From the NCBI GenBank assembly GCA_021234155.1, contig JAJEKV010000078.1, forward strand, positions 3,468,978 to 3,532,977: a DNA stretch of 64,000 nt, written 5' to 3'. The translations under genes were made by a program, and so were the position numbers. The DNA comes from Isoetes taiwanensis. Lineage: Eukaryota; Streptophyta; Lycopodiopsida; Isoetales; Isoetaceae. The notes under the pieces were generated by a model, which had not been told where the DNA came from, searched no databases, and worked only from the letters and a program-made list of their open reading frames with translations. This document shows, piece by piece, positions 32,935 to 44,883 of the stretch (its first letter is position 1; each line of letters starts with the position of its first letter).

Positions 32935-33230
32935 GTGGACGAGCAAATTCAAAGTTCAAAATATGGGCGGCAAATTCAAATTTCAAATTTGAGCGGCCAA
33001 GAAGGACACAAGCATGCAAGTGAAAAACTCAAACTACTTAAAATTTATATTGACGAATCCAAGGAGAGACGGACGCGGAAAATTCAAATTTTTAAAATAT
33101 AGAGAGACGGACGGGGCAGGTGAAAATTCAAAATTTTCAAAATTTCGAGACTGGACGGGCGCCGAAATTTGAAGAGACGCCGACGGGCAAGCAAATTTGA
33201 GAGACAAGGACTCGCGTAAAATTGGTTTTC
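32935..33230. repeat. Degenerate minisatellite with AAATTCAAATTT words
   Basis: Four or more units of about 55-60 bases combine GAGAGACGGACGGGC-like and AAAATTCAAATTTT-like words (near 32,945, 33,055, 33,105, 33,150, 33,190). A pyrimidine-rich tract (33,225-33,370) follows. Confidence 0.6.
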
Positions 33231-33620
33231 TTTTCCTTCCGACTTTTTCTTTTTCTTTTCTTCCATCCAATTTTCATTTTCAATTTCATTGTTCTTTTCT
33301 CCCACCTCCGCCCGCCTTTCCTCGCCTTTTGCCACTAATGCCTTGCACACTCTCTCCTATTCAAACATTTTTCTCTCTAGCGCCTGTTGATCCTGAGCCC
33401 GAAAAAGTGGAGTAGGATTTATAATACGGTCCCCAGACTTTTATACTTTTATACAATGGCGCAATCTTTGATCAAAAATCCAGAGCCGTGCTCAAAGTTA
33501 GTATCCGCTTGTTTCTATTCTTATCAATTTGTAGTGTCTTAGGTAGAATCAGAATGGCGACGGACGCCATTTCATTAGGAGAGGGTGGGCTTGTAGCAGC
33601 CTTTCCTCCTATAGTTTTAT
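33230..33620 (+). promoter_or_regulatory. Pyrimidine-rich leader, possible 5' end of an unknown gene
   Basis: A long CT-rich run with TTTCTTTTTC words leads to GGTCCCCAGA and an ATG in the context ACAATGGCG at 33,454. That frame is open for only 14 codons before TTAGTATCC. The layout resembles the 5' leader of a plant transcription unit, but nothing confirms a gene. Confidence 0.25.
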
Positions 33621-33960
33621 GAAATGGCCAGTGCCATTTCCATAATGTCCGCTAATATTCTTGTAGAAGCTGACCCCATAGAAGAGCAAATGGCACAAAA
33701 GGCATTTGCTTTTAGAAGGGATTCATAATAGAGCAAATGGCGCAATAAGCCATTTAGACTAAATGAGCGACTGCCATTTAGACTAAATGAGCTTTTAGCT
33801 TTATATAATATAGCAAATGGCTAGCAGTGCAATTATTTAGTCTAAATGGCAGCGCTACCCATTTAGTCTAAATGGCGACCGCATTTAGTCTAAATGCCGC
33901 TTGTCGCTTTAACTTTCTAGCACATGCCATTTCTCCTCACCATGCTTATTCTCGCAGAAA
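33620..33960. repeat. Palindrome array 2 (GCCATTTAGTCTAAATGGC type)
   Basis: Five or more sites of CCATTTAGTCTAAATGG or its half, with the spacer AGTCTA or its complement TAGACT kept constant, plus looser GCAAATGGC words at either side. The arms are the same as in array 1 but the spacer differs. Confidence 0.75.
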
Positions 33961-33962
33961 TG

Positions 33963-35460
33963 CTAGTGCAAGAAATGGAATGTGGTGACTTCGACCATAG
34001 TCCCGACCGGAAGATCTTGGTGTATGGAGATTGTTAGAGCCATACCCTTGACCGAGGGCGCGGACTCAACCAAGGGAGACAAGAGGCTGAACTTTGCCTC
34101 CTGTCCAATCGTACAGTGAAGTTTTAGCCGGGCCCGATGGGCATCATTGTTAACATGAAGGAAGTCAAGAAACAAGGAAGGCTTGACTTTCTTGGTTGCA
34201 CAAGAGAAGATCCCACCACCGGCAAAGATTGATCTCATCAAGATGGATTGGCAAAGTATACGAGCCCGCAATGATGGAGTCCAAAGATAAAGGACCAAGC
34301 TAATCGCCCCCGCCAAAAAGAAAGGTTGGTCACGCTATCTTATGGAGTCCAGAGAAGCAAATATCAAAGGCACGATAGAGATCCTCAAAGGATTCTCGTA
34401 TTCTCATGAAAGCAGCTTGACACATGTCCAAAAACTCGCGGTCCTACATTGTAAGAGCAAAGATCTCGTGCAACATGCCGCAGAATGGATAGCGATGGTC
34501 AGCCGAGAGATGCAGAAAAAGGTGTAAAAGAAACCAGCCACCAAAGCCGCAAAGGAACAAAAAAGTAAAGGGAGACAAACAAGAAGGAGGACGAGACGCT
34601 GAGAAAGGGACGAGCATAAGGATGAGAAGAGGGATGAGGCCGATGCTCACAAACATGATTCTCCGCGGAAGTCCACCGAGAAGCCTCACCGATAATGACC
34701 GCACTATTAGTGACAATAAGGAGGCTACAAAGCACATAAGAAATGTAGCATCCATGCCAGAGAAAGCACTCCAAAGAAAGAGAAAGACGTAAACCAAAGT
34801 ACGATAAGGGCCGAAATTACAAAAGATTGCGTATCCCGGCGCCCGAGAACTAAAGATGGACCGTGACGCCAAGAAGAAATGGCAGAGGAAACACTAAAGA
34901 AAATACAAAAGCACGCCACATGTTCCCCTCTTGGAGTCACATACACCAAAAAGAATATCTATCCGGGATCTAGAAGAGGCCCCACCTAATATGACCGCCG
35001 GGTTATTAACCCCGAGCATGTTAGGAGGCTCAGAATCATTCACGAGGATCCACACCCCAGATTCACCCCAATAGATGTGGTGCCCTTTGATCCGGATACA
35101 AAGGAGTTGCCGAAATGGGTCACGTGAACTCGACCGATTCTAAAAAGATTTTATATTATCAATGGTAATCATTCGGGTCTCCCGCCGCTCACCTCGTGGT
35201 GCGAAGTTGGGGACAGAGGATGCTAGAGCCGAGCTCGCCAAAGATCTATGTCTATAGAATATGCGTAGTTCTTTTCCGGAGAGATCGCTGACTGGACCTT
35301 CTTCAAATTTCAGTGGGATGTGAATGATATAGTAGCAAAGACCGCCTTCAAGGAACCATTGATCAGATCCACCATCTTCGCAAGCAAAGCATTCGAATGC
35401 GGAAGACCAGCCCCCGCCGGTAAAGGACACCAAGAAGTACGCTTTCGCCTCCTTAGCCAT
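33963..35460 (+). pseudogene. Unrecognised coding-like region, first part
   Basis: GC content and codon-like texture rise, and short plus frames follow one another: 34,342-34,527 (SREANIKGTIEILKG), a Lys/Arg-rich stretch 34,530-34,900, and about 34,985-35,127 with VINPEHVRRLRIIHEDPHPR then VPFDPDTKELPKW. Minus frames of 106-142 codons overlap it, so strand assignment is uncertain. No family recognised. It could be an unannotated transposon protein. Confidence 0.3.
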
Positions 35461-35464
35461 ACAT

Positions 35465-35650
35465 TTATCGAAATGGCGCAATGGCGCTTATTTTCAACTC
35501 AAATGGCGCAAAGGCCATTTTGAGGGAAATAGCGCACCGCGCCATTTGATGTAAATAGCGAGCTGCGCATTTGATGTAAATAGCAACATTTGAAATTTAA
35601 CATCGCCAGCCTCTTTGCAAAGACTACCTTGAAATGGCGCATAAGATTCT
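35465..35650. repeat. Palindrome array 3 (GCGCCATTTGATGTAAATAGCG type)
   Basis: Alternating AAATGGCGCA and GCGCCATTTGATGTAAATAG words, at least six arms. Spacer is GATGTA. It interrupts the coding-like region. Confidence 0.72.
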
Positions 35651-37193
35651 CGAGGGGCAAACACACGGGATGTCAATCGGGTTTGTCTTCATGCCGATGA
35701 TGTCTATGCACTCTTCCGCCGATGTGGAACAAAATGGAGGAAGGGAGCACTTAAGGACAATAGGGTCAACCTATAGTAATCAATTTTGCTAAAGACAAAG
35801 ATTACTTCAAAGGACAACTACCTTAGATGCATGAGGGGCTTGACTATGATGATTGTAGAAAGGTCCTCAAGAAGCTTTAAGCGGGATATATACGCCAAAG
35901 TCACCCTCAGATTACAAAGGCGCAGAATTTCTTCAAGACGAGGGCTGAACTTAAGAATACTTGCTTACATGAAGAAGGAGATACCGCGACTTCATTTGCA
36001 TCAAATTGGCATTAAGTACAAGAAATTCGAGGACCTACGGAAGGCCACCCCCCACTTCTCGGGATAATGCACTTCCGCTTGAGGAGTATGCCACCATAAA
36101 TGGGTACAGGAAGGAATACTCAAAGAGGGAGTTCATGGTAACATGCCATTCTCCTTGGCCAGATCCATTCGAAAAATCCTTCACCTGAAATAGAAAAGGA
36201 CCCGCCAAGATGGTTTGTGGAGCATGTCAATCGGCCGGGATTACACAAGAACATGCGTTCTACCCGCCAAAGATGATATGTTTAGATGCAAGGCAGCTTA
36301 CTCCAGTTTTGAATAGTGAGATCAGAATCATGTTCTTCGATAGCGCCTCACGATGACGATGTAGAGACATACCGATTCTATGTTTCGCCGTATGAGCATA
36401 ACTTTCATTTGCCAAAGGCGCTTTGAAAGACTGGAAATCCGGGACAAGAGTGTTTGTAGGAATCTATGAAGAGGAGACTGAGCTACGTGGTTCAGAATCA
36501 ACGAGCCACAAGCTCTCCTATTTGCTACGAGGATTTCGCAAGATGCATCGAGAGCCTCGACGAAGACCGACCTCGTGCTATATGGCGACCATCCTAGAAA
36601 GCTCCCCGCGAAATTCCTCCTATTCCTAAGGAAGCCATCTAAGTGAGGGCGATGTTATGGCTAAAAACTCATGCAAGATGTGTGTTAAGTGGAGTTGGCA
36701 GTGGTATGGAGGGAGAATATCCGCATAAACAGATTGGTCCCAGCAACCGGTCTACCTTGTTGATAAGCTCTGCCAAGGTAACATCGCACTAGATTTCTTC
36801 TCCTCGGTGGAGCCTTCTAGGGCATCCCTTCATGTAGGAAGAATCAAGCAGACATACGAGCATGACTTCGAAAGATGAAATGCGTAGCGGGCATTCTCGG
36901 GTAGGGTCGAGAACGCCATGTACCCCTCGCTTGACCCAAAGGCCATTGACCAACGCCAACGCCAAGTCTTGACTTTGAAAGATGGTGAATCTCGTAAGGG
37001 GGCGTGAGACGAAGAAGCTTCTCATACAGAAAGGTGAGACGTCGGGCCAAGCCGAGCAGAAAGCAGATCAAATTGACCGCAGAAATTAACCCGGATGATT
37101 ATGAGAAAGTCGATGAACACTTCGCAATGACTATTAAAAAATTCTCTCGCTCTAAGACAAACGCCCACCAAGGCAAACCATTAAAACCATGAC
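35651..37193 (+). pseudogene. Unrecognised coding-like region, second part
   Basis: Plus frames in succession: HADDVYALFRRCGTKW (about 35,690), HLHQIGIKYKKFEDLRKA (about 35,995), LPLEEYATINGYRKEYSKRE (about 36,080), YRFYVSPYEHNFHLPKALKD (about 36,370), and AEINPDDYEKVDEHFAM (about 37,080), ending in a stop at 37,193. At least five frame changes separate them. No membrane segment, zinc finger or polymerase motif is visible. The run of acidic and aromatic residues suggests a real, decayed protein-coding region of more than 400 residues. Confidence 0.35.
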
Positions 37194-40056
37194 GACGTAA
37201 CTCTTCATTTCCCAAGACCATTTCTATGTCAAACTCCCTTCCGATAGAATTGTGTTACGTTTGAATGTATGTTTGAATGTATATTTGACTGATATCATTG
37301 AGGAAAATGTGTTAACTACAATACCATCATATGTTCAGCATTTTAGTAACCTTTATTTGTAAATGCATATGAGATAATAGTAAGAATGGCGAGTGTTATG
37401 TGTGGTCCATTAAGCCATTTGAAGAATCAACAATAATCTTAGCCTAGCATATGTTAACTTGAAACAAAGATGAAAGTCTCAATCTAGATGACGATTAATT
37501 CCATCATTCATGCTTCTTAGTTGTATGATGCTATCTTGGCAAAGTTATCAATAATATATAAGTCACGTTATATCAAAGTTATCATAAAGTTCTATCAAGA
37601 GCAACGTTATAAATAATATATATAAGAAATTGCCCAACTTCGATGGGCAATTAATCCATGTGAAATAATATCTGATCCACTAAGTTAGTGCCTCCATAGA
37701 GTTAGGCCGAGGATGTCCATCTGCAATAGAGCCTAATGAAGATCTATCAGGCCCTTATCAAGCGTAATCGCATGAGGAACAATTTTCTTTCTCGTCATCT
37801 ACCATTCTTCATTTTTTTAGTAGACATCCCCATGTTCTAAATTACAATCCCCCATTACTCCCTCATTACCCCTACTAACCATGACTACCCCATTTCTCGT
37901 CATGCCCCATTCTCTATTTTTTTAGTAGAAATCCCCATGTTCTAGATTGCAATCCCCCTATTACTCCCTTACTTGGCAGATTCACTGGGTTTTTGTTCTT
38001 CCACCACTTCAATTCCAAATTTGCTTTTGGATGCAAAGAATTAATGGAATAGTTTGAGGCCAACCCGAAGCTGTGGTTTTTGTATAGGATTCAGAGGCTC
38101 CTTTCTGTGTCCTCATTCTTCTCGTCTGTTCGAGAATGATGGCGGAGGAAAGAGCTACAGGGATGATTCTGGGGCCAACTATAATTCTTGCTTTTAGTTC
38201 CTGGGTTGATTCTTTTTCCTCATCATATGGGTGCCCTGTCCCTCGGGTTTAGTTCTTCCACGGCCATTGCACTGCCAAAAGGAATTCGTTGCTAAGGATC
38301 TTGCCACGTATATGCCACATATATGGCATCACCACCCTATGTGTGGAGCCATTCGTTGAGATCCAAGGGCCAATTTGGATTTTTTATTAATAGTTTAAAC
38401 TGAACAAAAACAATAAGGACCCATAAAATAATTACATGTAACCTATTCGATTTTTTGAAATTATGTTACTTCAGATGTTGGATATGCATGCAGAGTATTT
38501 TGTAAGGTTTTATTATTTATTTTCGTAAATTTAAGTGCTTGCTCTATGATAATGCTTCTCTACTTTTGCTATTTCACCATGGCATTTCAATTAACACCTC
38601 CAATGTTCTATAATTTGGTTTTGCATTGGGCATTCAAATAACACTTGACTCAAATAAAGAATTCCAAAAGTACAATAAGTGTATCAAGCTTCAAATAAGT
38701 ACGTGTACATTAAGTGATGCAACTAACCGAACAACCACATGCACATTTGAGTCACACTGGCATGGTTGTATTGTCTTGTAAGAACTAACAATGACTACAA
38801 GAGGGGATGTATTAAATACTATTGGGTTACAAAAGGTGAATTGCTCTTACCTCATCTCATGCCATCCGCTTCAAGCATCCGTTGCCATCTTTTCATTAAT
38901 TGTTCATCTCATGGCATCCGCTCATGCCATCTTATATTTATGAACAAAAATATTTTCTACTTCCACGCCATTTTGCCATATATATGGGAAAATTCCTCCA
39001 AAGATTGAACCTAGATATGTGGTAGCAGATTGCCTTGTGCCGATGCAATAAATTGTTATTTAGCAAATATTAGTGCAATTTCTATGAGGTATTCAGCCAC
39101 ATCAAATGATGCAATCATGAGAGAAGAATCTTCCGACATTAAATGTCAGACTGAAATTTTGTAACTCAAGTGTGAGAATTACAAAGAAGGATAACATGCC
39201 TAGTGTACAACTGGGATCCCTGGCATGGCAAATAGAGTCAATACCATGTGGGTGAAGTGCACCCTAAGAGGAACTTGCACAGAGACTTGTTTAACCTTAT
39301 ATACTAAAATACTGCAAGGGCAAATTTAAGAGAAGCGAACGCATATCAGGTTTATATGGAATAACAAATTCCTTGCAGCCAGTTCCAAGTTGTCACACAA
39401 TATTTGGAAAATTTCTGATAAAGTAATAAACATCGCAGAATTGTATCTCATTAGATGATCCTTTTGTGCCATCATATAAGCTAAGAGAAAACTATGGGCC
39501 AAAGATTGGCAGATGTTGCTTGCCTTTATGAAGAAGAACCTTAGTTGTTCTTCCGCTAAGTAGAAAAATGCAAGAGAAATGATCCGATTCCTCTCTCGGG
39601 CCAAATGAAGAAATAAATGAAGCCATCATTGTTACCTTCTTTTCCAATATTCTATAGTAGCAGAGAGCTTGAATTCTTTAGCCATCTCAGTACTTCAATA
39701 TTATGTACTTCATTATTATGTCAATCAAGAAAACACAAAAGAGAGTTAGAAACAATATAACCTATGATGTGGTGTGAATCATTCCGTATAAACAAAACAA
39801 CTTTGCTGCATGTTTTTTCATGATGCTCTACCACATGCGATGATTGTTGTCTAGCAACACCTAAGCATCCTAGATAAAAAGAATTGGCGTAAAACAAACC
39901 AAAACAATGGTAGTTTGAAGGTATGCTTCTGGAACCACGAATTTTACCTGCTTTTGACTCACTGCGGCCTCTTTTCGTTGAACCAAAAGCTACATCCCCA
40001 AAGTCACCAAAGCTCCTCTCATTTCTTCTCTCTTTGCTTTTCCTCTTTTTTTTTCC
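37194..40056. other. Spacer without supportable genes
   Basis: AT-rich. Contains the tandem repeat at 37,789-37,970 and CATGCCATCCGCT words near 38,870-38,935. Short open frames show no motif. Confidence 0.5.
37789..37970. repeat. Tandem repeat, about 110-base unit, two copies
   Basis: Copies begin TTTCTCGTCAT near 37,789 and 37,893. Both hold TTTTTTAGTAGA, ATCCCCATGTTCTA and CAATCCCCC then ATTACTCCCT, with a few base changes. A further CATTACCCC piece lies between them. Confidence 0.8.
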
Positions 40057-40512
40057 GTGCAGACCGCCCGCACCCGGCTCCACACCACCGGCCGCTGCTC
40101 CGCACTACACACCCTACCCTCGCACCGTGATTCAGCAAAAAGTCTAGTGCTCTACTTTGATGCTCACGGCATAGGGTTGGCGCTTTTTTGCCCTAATCCC
40201 TTCTTTTTCAAGCTTTTCTTTCATTTCCTTTTCATACATTTTCGAATCCCAAGAGCCTCCGTTACTATCCGAGGCTCCATTTTCAGCCTCGCTTTTTGCA
40301 TTAATGCATTGTTTACCTTGGCCTTATCTCGAGCCATGGCAAGCTCCGATTATAATATTGTCGGACTTATTCTTCTTGCCTTATCCTTCGTGGCCTCGCT
40401 TTTGCCCTTATCCTTGGCTGGTATTACCACCTCCACCTCTTCCCATTCCCATAGCCCAAGAACCCCTCTGTTTTCCACGGCCACAATATTTTTCGCCATA
40501 GCCATTTCTTAA
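40057..40512 (+). CDS. Doubtful open frame, 151 residues, hydrophobic
   Basis: An open frame with three hydrophobic stretches (FFKLFFHFLFIHF, FSLAFCINALFTLAL and IVGLILLALSFVASLLPLSL) and a Ser/Thr-rich tail. Overlapping frames on both strands and CT-rich composition make chance likely. An internal MASSDYN start at 40,336 would give 58 residues with one membrane segment. No family recognised. Confidence 0.15.
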   Translation: MQTARTRLHTTGRCSALHTLPSHRDSAKSLVLYFDAHGIGLALFCPNPFFFKLFFHFLFIHFRIPRASVTIRGSIFSLAFCINALFTLALSRAMASSDYNIVGLILLALSFVASLLPLSLAGITTSTSSHSHSPRTPLFSTATIFFAIAIS

Positions 40513-40739
40513 AGCGTATAGCCTGCTCTCTACCAATATCTTCCGCCAGTTTGCACCATCACTCGGTAACTCGGAGATAGAGCTCGAAAAAAATAACTCC
40601 ACCGCGGTAAAGAAGGAAACGCCGTTTTTTTTTAACACGCACCGCCGGATCTGCAACTCTAGATTTGAGCCGCTTTGGATCTAGGGCTGGGTCCAACACT
40701 TCTTCAATAACATTATAATATAAGATGGTCTTCTGAAAA

Positions 40740-41105
40740 TATGTGTTATCTATAGCAAATGGGCGCGAGCACTATTTGCTTGGTCTTCACGTTCATGCAA
40801 ATAGCTACCGCATCTATTTGCTTCCTTTTCCGTTAAAGCAAATAGCGTTTGCTTATTTGCTTTGTGGTTATCTCTAAGCTAAAGGAGCGGCCTACTATTT
40901 TGTTTGCTTGCTTGGCGCTTTTGGCAATTTAATATCTGCTTTTGTGGTTCTCGCCGCTTTTCCTCATACTTTCCAAGTAAATGGCCATACTTCTCTTTTC
41001 TCGACAACTAAAACACAACTGCTTTTATATTAAATGTAGCGTTTTGCATGATAACTGGTTTCTTTTAAGTAAATAGTGCCATATCCTAGCCATAAATGTG
41101 TGATA
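40740..41105. repeat. Palindrome array 4 (GCAAATAGC / GCTATTTGC type)
   Basis: Repeated GCAAATAGC and CTATTTGCTT words with several spacers, including AGCAAATAGCGTTTGCTTAT near 40,838. The arms match arrays 1-3 apart from G-to-A in the core. Confidence 0.65.
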
Positions 41106-41653
41106 AAACAGGAAGAAAACTGATTTCACGAAATTGGAATCACGAAATTTCCAACTTTAATGAAACTCGCTTTAAACCCTACAACAAACTAGCAACACAC
41201 GTGGTTTACGTTTGGTCATGTTCTAGTCGGATTCGAACATGATCTTGTGTTGTATCATGATGTATAGGGAGAGTGTTAATGCAGGAAGAAGGACCCTTAA
41301 GACCCCCGAAAGCAACTCTTCCCAAAAGTCCTTACTGCAGACGGACAACTCTCCCAACCGGAACTATGCATTGACTTTATGAATGGACTCAAAATATCCT
41401 GGGACCAAGTTTCATAGGAAAAAGACCACCATTTTTCCAAGAAGCGCCAAAAGTGGCTCATGTCCAACACATTCAAATAATTGCCCCTGAGGTGGCCGCA
41501 CATCTTTAGTAGTGAGTGTTCAGATTTCTTTTATTACCAAAACCGACCGTATAACTTGGTCCCTAGGGGTAATTTTGGTATTCTCCGCCGATATGGCGGG
41601 TCAAAGCACCATTTCGTGAGCCTCTATACTACCCAAATGATGAAACACTCGGG
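41106..41653. other. Left flank of element B
   Basis: No gene. Short AT-rich direct repeats (CACGAAATT twice near 41,127) and ordinary spacer up to the target duplication. Confidence 0.4.
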
Positions 41654-41658
41654 TTTCT
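41654..41658. repeat. Target-site duplication of element B, left copy
   Basis: TTTCT lies immediately before the first TG of the 5' LTR and again immediately after the 3' LTR at 53,921-53,925. Confidence 0.8.
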
Positions 41659-43151
41659 TGTGACGCTCCAAAGATAACATACGATCCAATACGTATATTA
41701 TATCGCCACATCACACATACATGTCATCACGACAAGTACTTGAAAGAACCCCGTAAAAGGGTTGCACCTGGGGAAGCCTACCAGTATGTACTGTAAACAT
41801 ATGCAATTAAAACCCCCCTTGCCAAGTGGCAATACCCCAGCTAGCCCCTTCTAACTAACCCTAAAATTTCATATATAAGGGAACCAAAACCCTAAACCTT
41901 CTCCTTTGCATTTGAATCTCCCCGGGCCCCTTCGGCTAAAAGACAAACTGCCATTTCGCATTGCCAAGGTATTTATTGAGCCGGCTTTGCACATTAGATT
42001 CATCGAGGCGGCCGAGTCTTGGTAGAGCGGCGTGGGCCGCAATCGAGGAGCTAGAGCCCCAGCCAAGGATGGAAGTAACTTGCGATTCTATTGTACAAAG
42101 CAGCCTCTTAATGACAATGAGTTGGGATGATATCATTGGTCAGTCTATCAGCCTTATAGATCTAAGATCACCAGCCATATGAGAATGAGCGACCTAACCT
42201 TGTATGTTAGATGAGATAGATTAGATCTTATTGATTTCAGCTCTTTGATGTTTGATGATGTTCCATTCTATATGCTCTCACATTGTGGTGCGGGAAGGGT
42301 AGAGACCTAAAACCTTGATGCCTTGGATGATCCTAGATAACCCCTCCTCATTAATTCCCAATTAATGTGGCCGTGTACAAGAGCCCACACAGTTGTGGGT
42401 AGGGGGCTAAATGGTGGAATAAAGGGGGACTTGTCCATCGATTGATCCCTACGGTGTGTAAAACCTAAGGATCTAAGGCTGGCTAGGCTTAATGGTTTGC
42501 CAACGCTATGTGTGGGCAGGCATGAGCTCAACACCTCTTAGGTGATCGTCACCTTCAATAAGGTTCAAGTGGTCACAGGCGTGGCCCTCTAGCTGCTTTG
42601 TGATGGGCATGCATGCCCACGGAGGAGGAGACTCTCCTCTGCCACGTGGGGCGGGGAGATGCAGCCCGGCCAATAGCCCTTGGTATGCGGCCGAGGCTAC
42701 GGTCGGTCCCAGACTCTCTTCAACCCACCACTGCAAAGTGTGCATGGGAGAGCGGATGGAGTGGACTACCAGCGGCCATGTTCCTATACCGGCCAAATCC
42801 ATTGCCTTGAATTATGCGCATTGACTTACGGAGAGCTCAAGCCCTGGTCGAACCTTAGATGAGCCCTTGGGTAGGATCCCCAATGTGATGATGATGTTAT
42901 TGATATACTATTACATGTATGTTAGGATGTAGTCACCCTTGGTGACTTTGTTGATGTATTGATGTCATGTGCTTATGTTTGCTTATGCCGCGCTAGGGCC
43001 CGGCCCCGGAAAGGCGGGCAAATGACCCATCATTCTTCCTCATTGATCCATTGTCAGGATTGGTGTCGGTGGATGGCTGTCGGTTTGGCTGCGGGGGATG
43101 AACTCTACCGCCGATATGATGGGAGCATGCGTAGAAGTAGGGGATGTCATA
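41659..43151 (+). repeat. 5' LTR of element B
   Basis: About 1,493 bases starting TGTGACGCTCC and ending GGGATGTCATA. It matches 52,431-53,920 throughout. A TATA-like CATATATAAGGG at about 41,870 followed by AACCAAAACCCTAAACC may mark the transcription start. Confidence 0.83.
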
Positions 43152-43152
43152 G

Positions 43153-43165
43153 TGGTATCGAGCAT
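43153..43165 (+). promoter_or_regulatory. Primer-binding site of element B
   Basis: TGGTATCGAGC, one base after the LTR. Matches the initiator-Met site except for the missing A in CAG, the same gap as in element A. Confidence 0.78.
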
Positions 43166-43259
43166 GATCTTGTGGAGCCAAAGATGAGCGTGACCATTCC
43201 ACTGTTAGAACCACTTGGTAGACTTCGATCTTGGGAATAACAATCAAGCATATGAACCT

Positions 43260-43860
43260 CCGAAAGTTTGGAAAAAAAAATTTAAATCAAGTAAAGTAGA
43301 AATAATGCTAAAGTTAGAAGAATTGTAGAACCACGAAAATTATGGCCAAAAGATTAGCCCCTCAGAGTCGCCCACAGGCATTTCCAAAACTTTGAGAATG
43401 CTTCGCCTTTATTGGCCAATCGAGTGGACCCATGTTGACCTAGATAGATGCATAATTAGAGCAATTTGATAGGCAGAGCAGCTTAAACCTTGAATTTGAG
43501 CTAGAGATATATGTTATAACACTAAGAACACTTATAAAATGAAAGTTTGAGTAAAAAGGGAGTGACCCCTCATAGAGTCGCCCTGGGCATTTTCAAAACT
43601 TTGCGAATGCTTCTCGCTTATTTGTGGTGTTGGTACTAAATGCCTAAACAAACCCAATGTATTGATCCCTCTGAGACACTAATGCTTTCTGAGAATGGCA
43701 GGCAGCAAATTGGAGTCCAAACCTAAAATCCCAGGACTGTAAATAGACCTTTAGGGTTCTTCATTTTCACTTTCCTTCTCCCATTCATTTGCTCTCTGTC
43801 CAATGTTTTTTAGGCGTTAGGAGAATCAAATTATTTCAAAACATAGCCCGCTTTTAACTA
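43260..43860 (+). promoter_or_regulatory. Leader of B: first AT-rich block with motif pair and TATA-like box
   Basis: Contains two copies of a motif, AGAGTCGCCC then GGCATTTYCAAAACTTTG then GAATGCTTC, at about 43,367 and 43,575, and TGTAAATAGACC at 43,739. Colinear with 7,714-8,230 in element A. Confidence 0.45.
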
Positions 43861-43984
43861 AAGCTGCTTTCGGATAGTGGTACTGAGGCGATTATATCAG
43901 CGTAGTCGCAGCCCAGCGAGAGAGGCTCCGCAGCGAGCGGTGAAAGAGAACCCATGACATGAATCGATCTTTGAGGGAGGAGAG

Positions 43985-44883
43985 TCAAGAGCAGCGGGGC
44001 AGGAAGAACACCTCCAAAACTACGAAGAGTGAGAATCCCGGGCGATGGAGGAAGGGCCGAGGATGACGGAGACGAGAAGCACACGGAGGAGCTGAATGCG
44101 TAGTTGAAGAAGATGGCAAAGAGGAAGGCGGCCAAGAGAGGATTGAGGGAAATTTTGGAGGCGAGGAAAGGGTGGGGAGGCCAAGTTGAAGGACAAAGGG
44201 AAGGATCACGAGGTGCCCAGAAACCGGTAGCAAGATAAAGTCAACACCAGCGAAGGGGTATAAGGCGGGGCGACAGGGCCTTACGTCGTCATCCGGACAG
44301 TCGAGACGAGGAGGAGTCGGGGAGTTCCCGCCCAGCAGAAGGCAGGACCGCCGAATGTAGATGCTGAGGAGAGTGCGCAGCAGCTCCCCATACCCCAAAA
44401 ATTGGCGGAAATGAACCTTGAGATCCAAAGGGGTAGGCCGTGGCGAGAGTCATTATGTGCTCAAGCACTGGCGAGAGTCTGAGAAAAGAAGTTGAAGGGT
44501 ACAACTTGAGGTACATGGGGAATTGTAGGAGGAGTACTTTCGAGAAATACTATAGACAACACAAGGTAGTGCGTGGAGGGATGAAGGCCATCAAGAGAAC
44601 GTTGAAGCCACCAGGAGACCCTACCCCGAGAGGCGATGAAGAGAAGTGGGACTCCTGTTGAGGCTGCTGGAAGTCCAGTCATTTGAAGGAGCCTCTGAGG
44701 CTATTGATACCAAGAGCTGCCTTAGCAAAGATTGACCCATGTGATCCTGCTGAAATTCGACAAAATCAAAGTAGTGGCCGGATGATATATTACTGGCGTT
44801 CTTGCGAGGGCGTGAGCAAAACTAGTCCGGCGCCGAGACTACTGGCATGTGCTCTCCATGCAAAGAGTAACTTGTATGCCTAG
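43985..44883 (+). pseudogene. Leader module a of B: basic open frames
   Basis: Plus-strand pieces rich in Lys, Arg and Glu (KKMAKRKAAKRGLREILEAR near 44,110; KLKDKGKDHEVP near 44,185), then a 73-codon frame at 44,440-44,661 (MGNCRRSTFEKYYRQHKVVR), and a 66-codon frame ending CALHAKSNLYA at 44,883. Colinear with module a of element A. No catalytic motif; resembles disordered basic gag sequence. Frame breaks are frequent. Confidence 0.4.

Noticed and set aside
31983-33960. CRISPR-like array
   Set aside because: The repeats are palindromic, without unique spacers of constant length, and the DNA is plant nuclear.
34444-34872. 142-residue hydrophobic minus-strand open frame
   Set aside because: Overlaps a Lys/Arg-rich plus-strand stretch whose complement is naturally Phe/Leu/Ser-rich.
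43985-44428. 147-residue minus-strand open frame in the B leader
   Set aside because: Shadow of the Lys/Arg/Glu-rich plus-strand module; Pro/Ser/Leu-rich with no motif.
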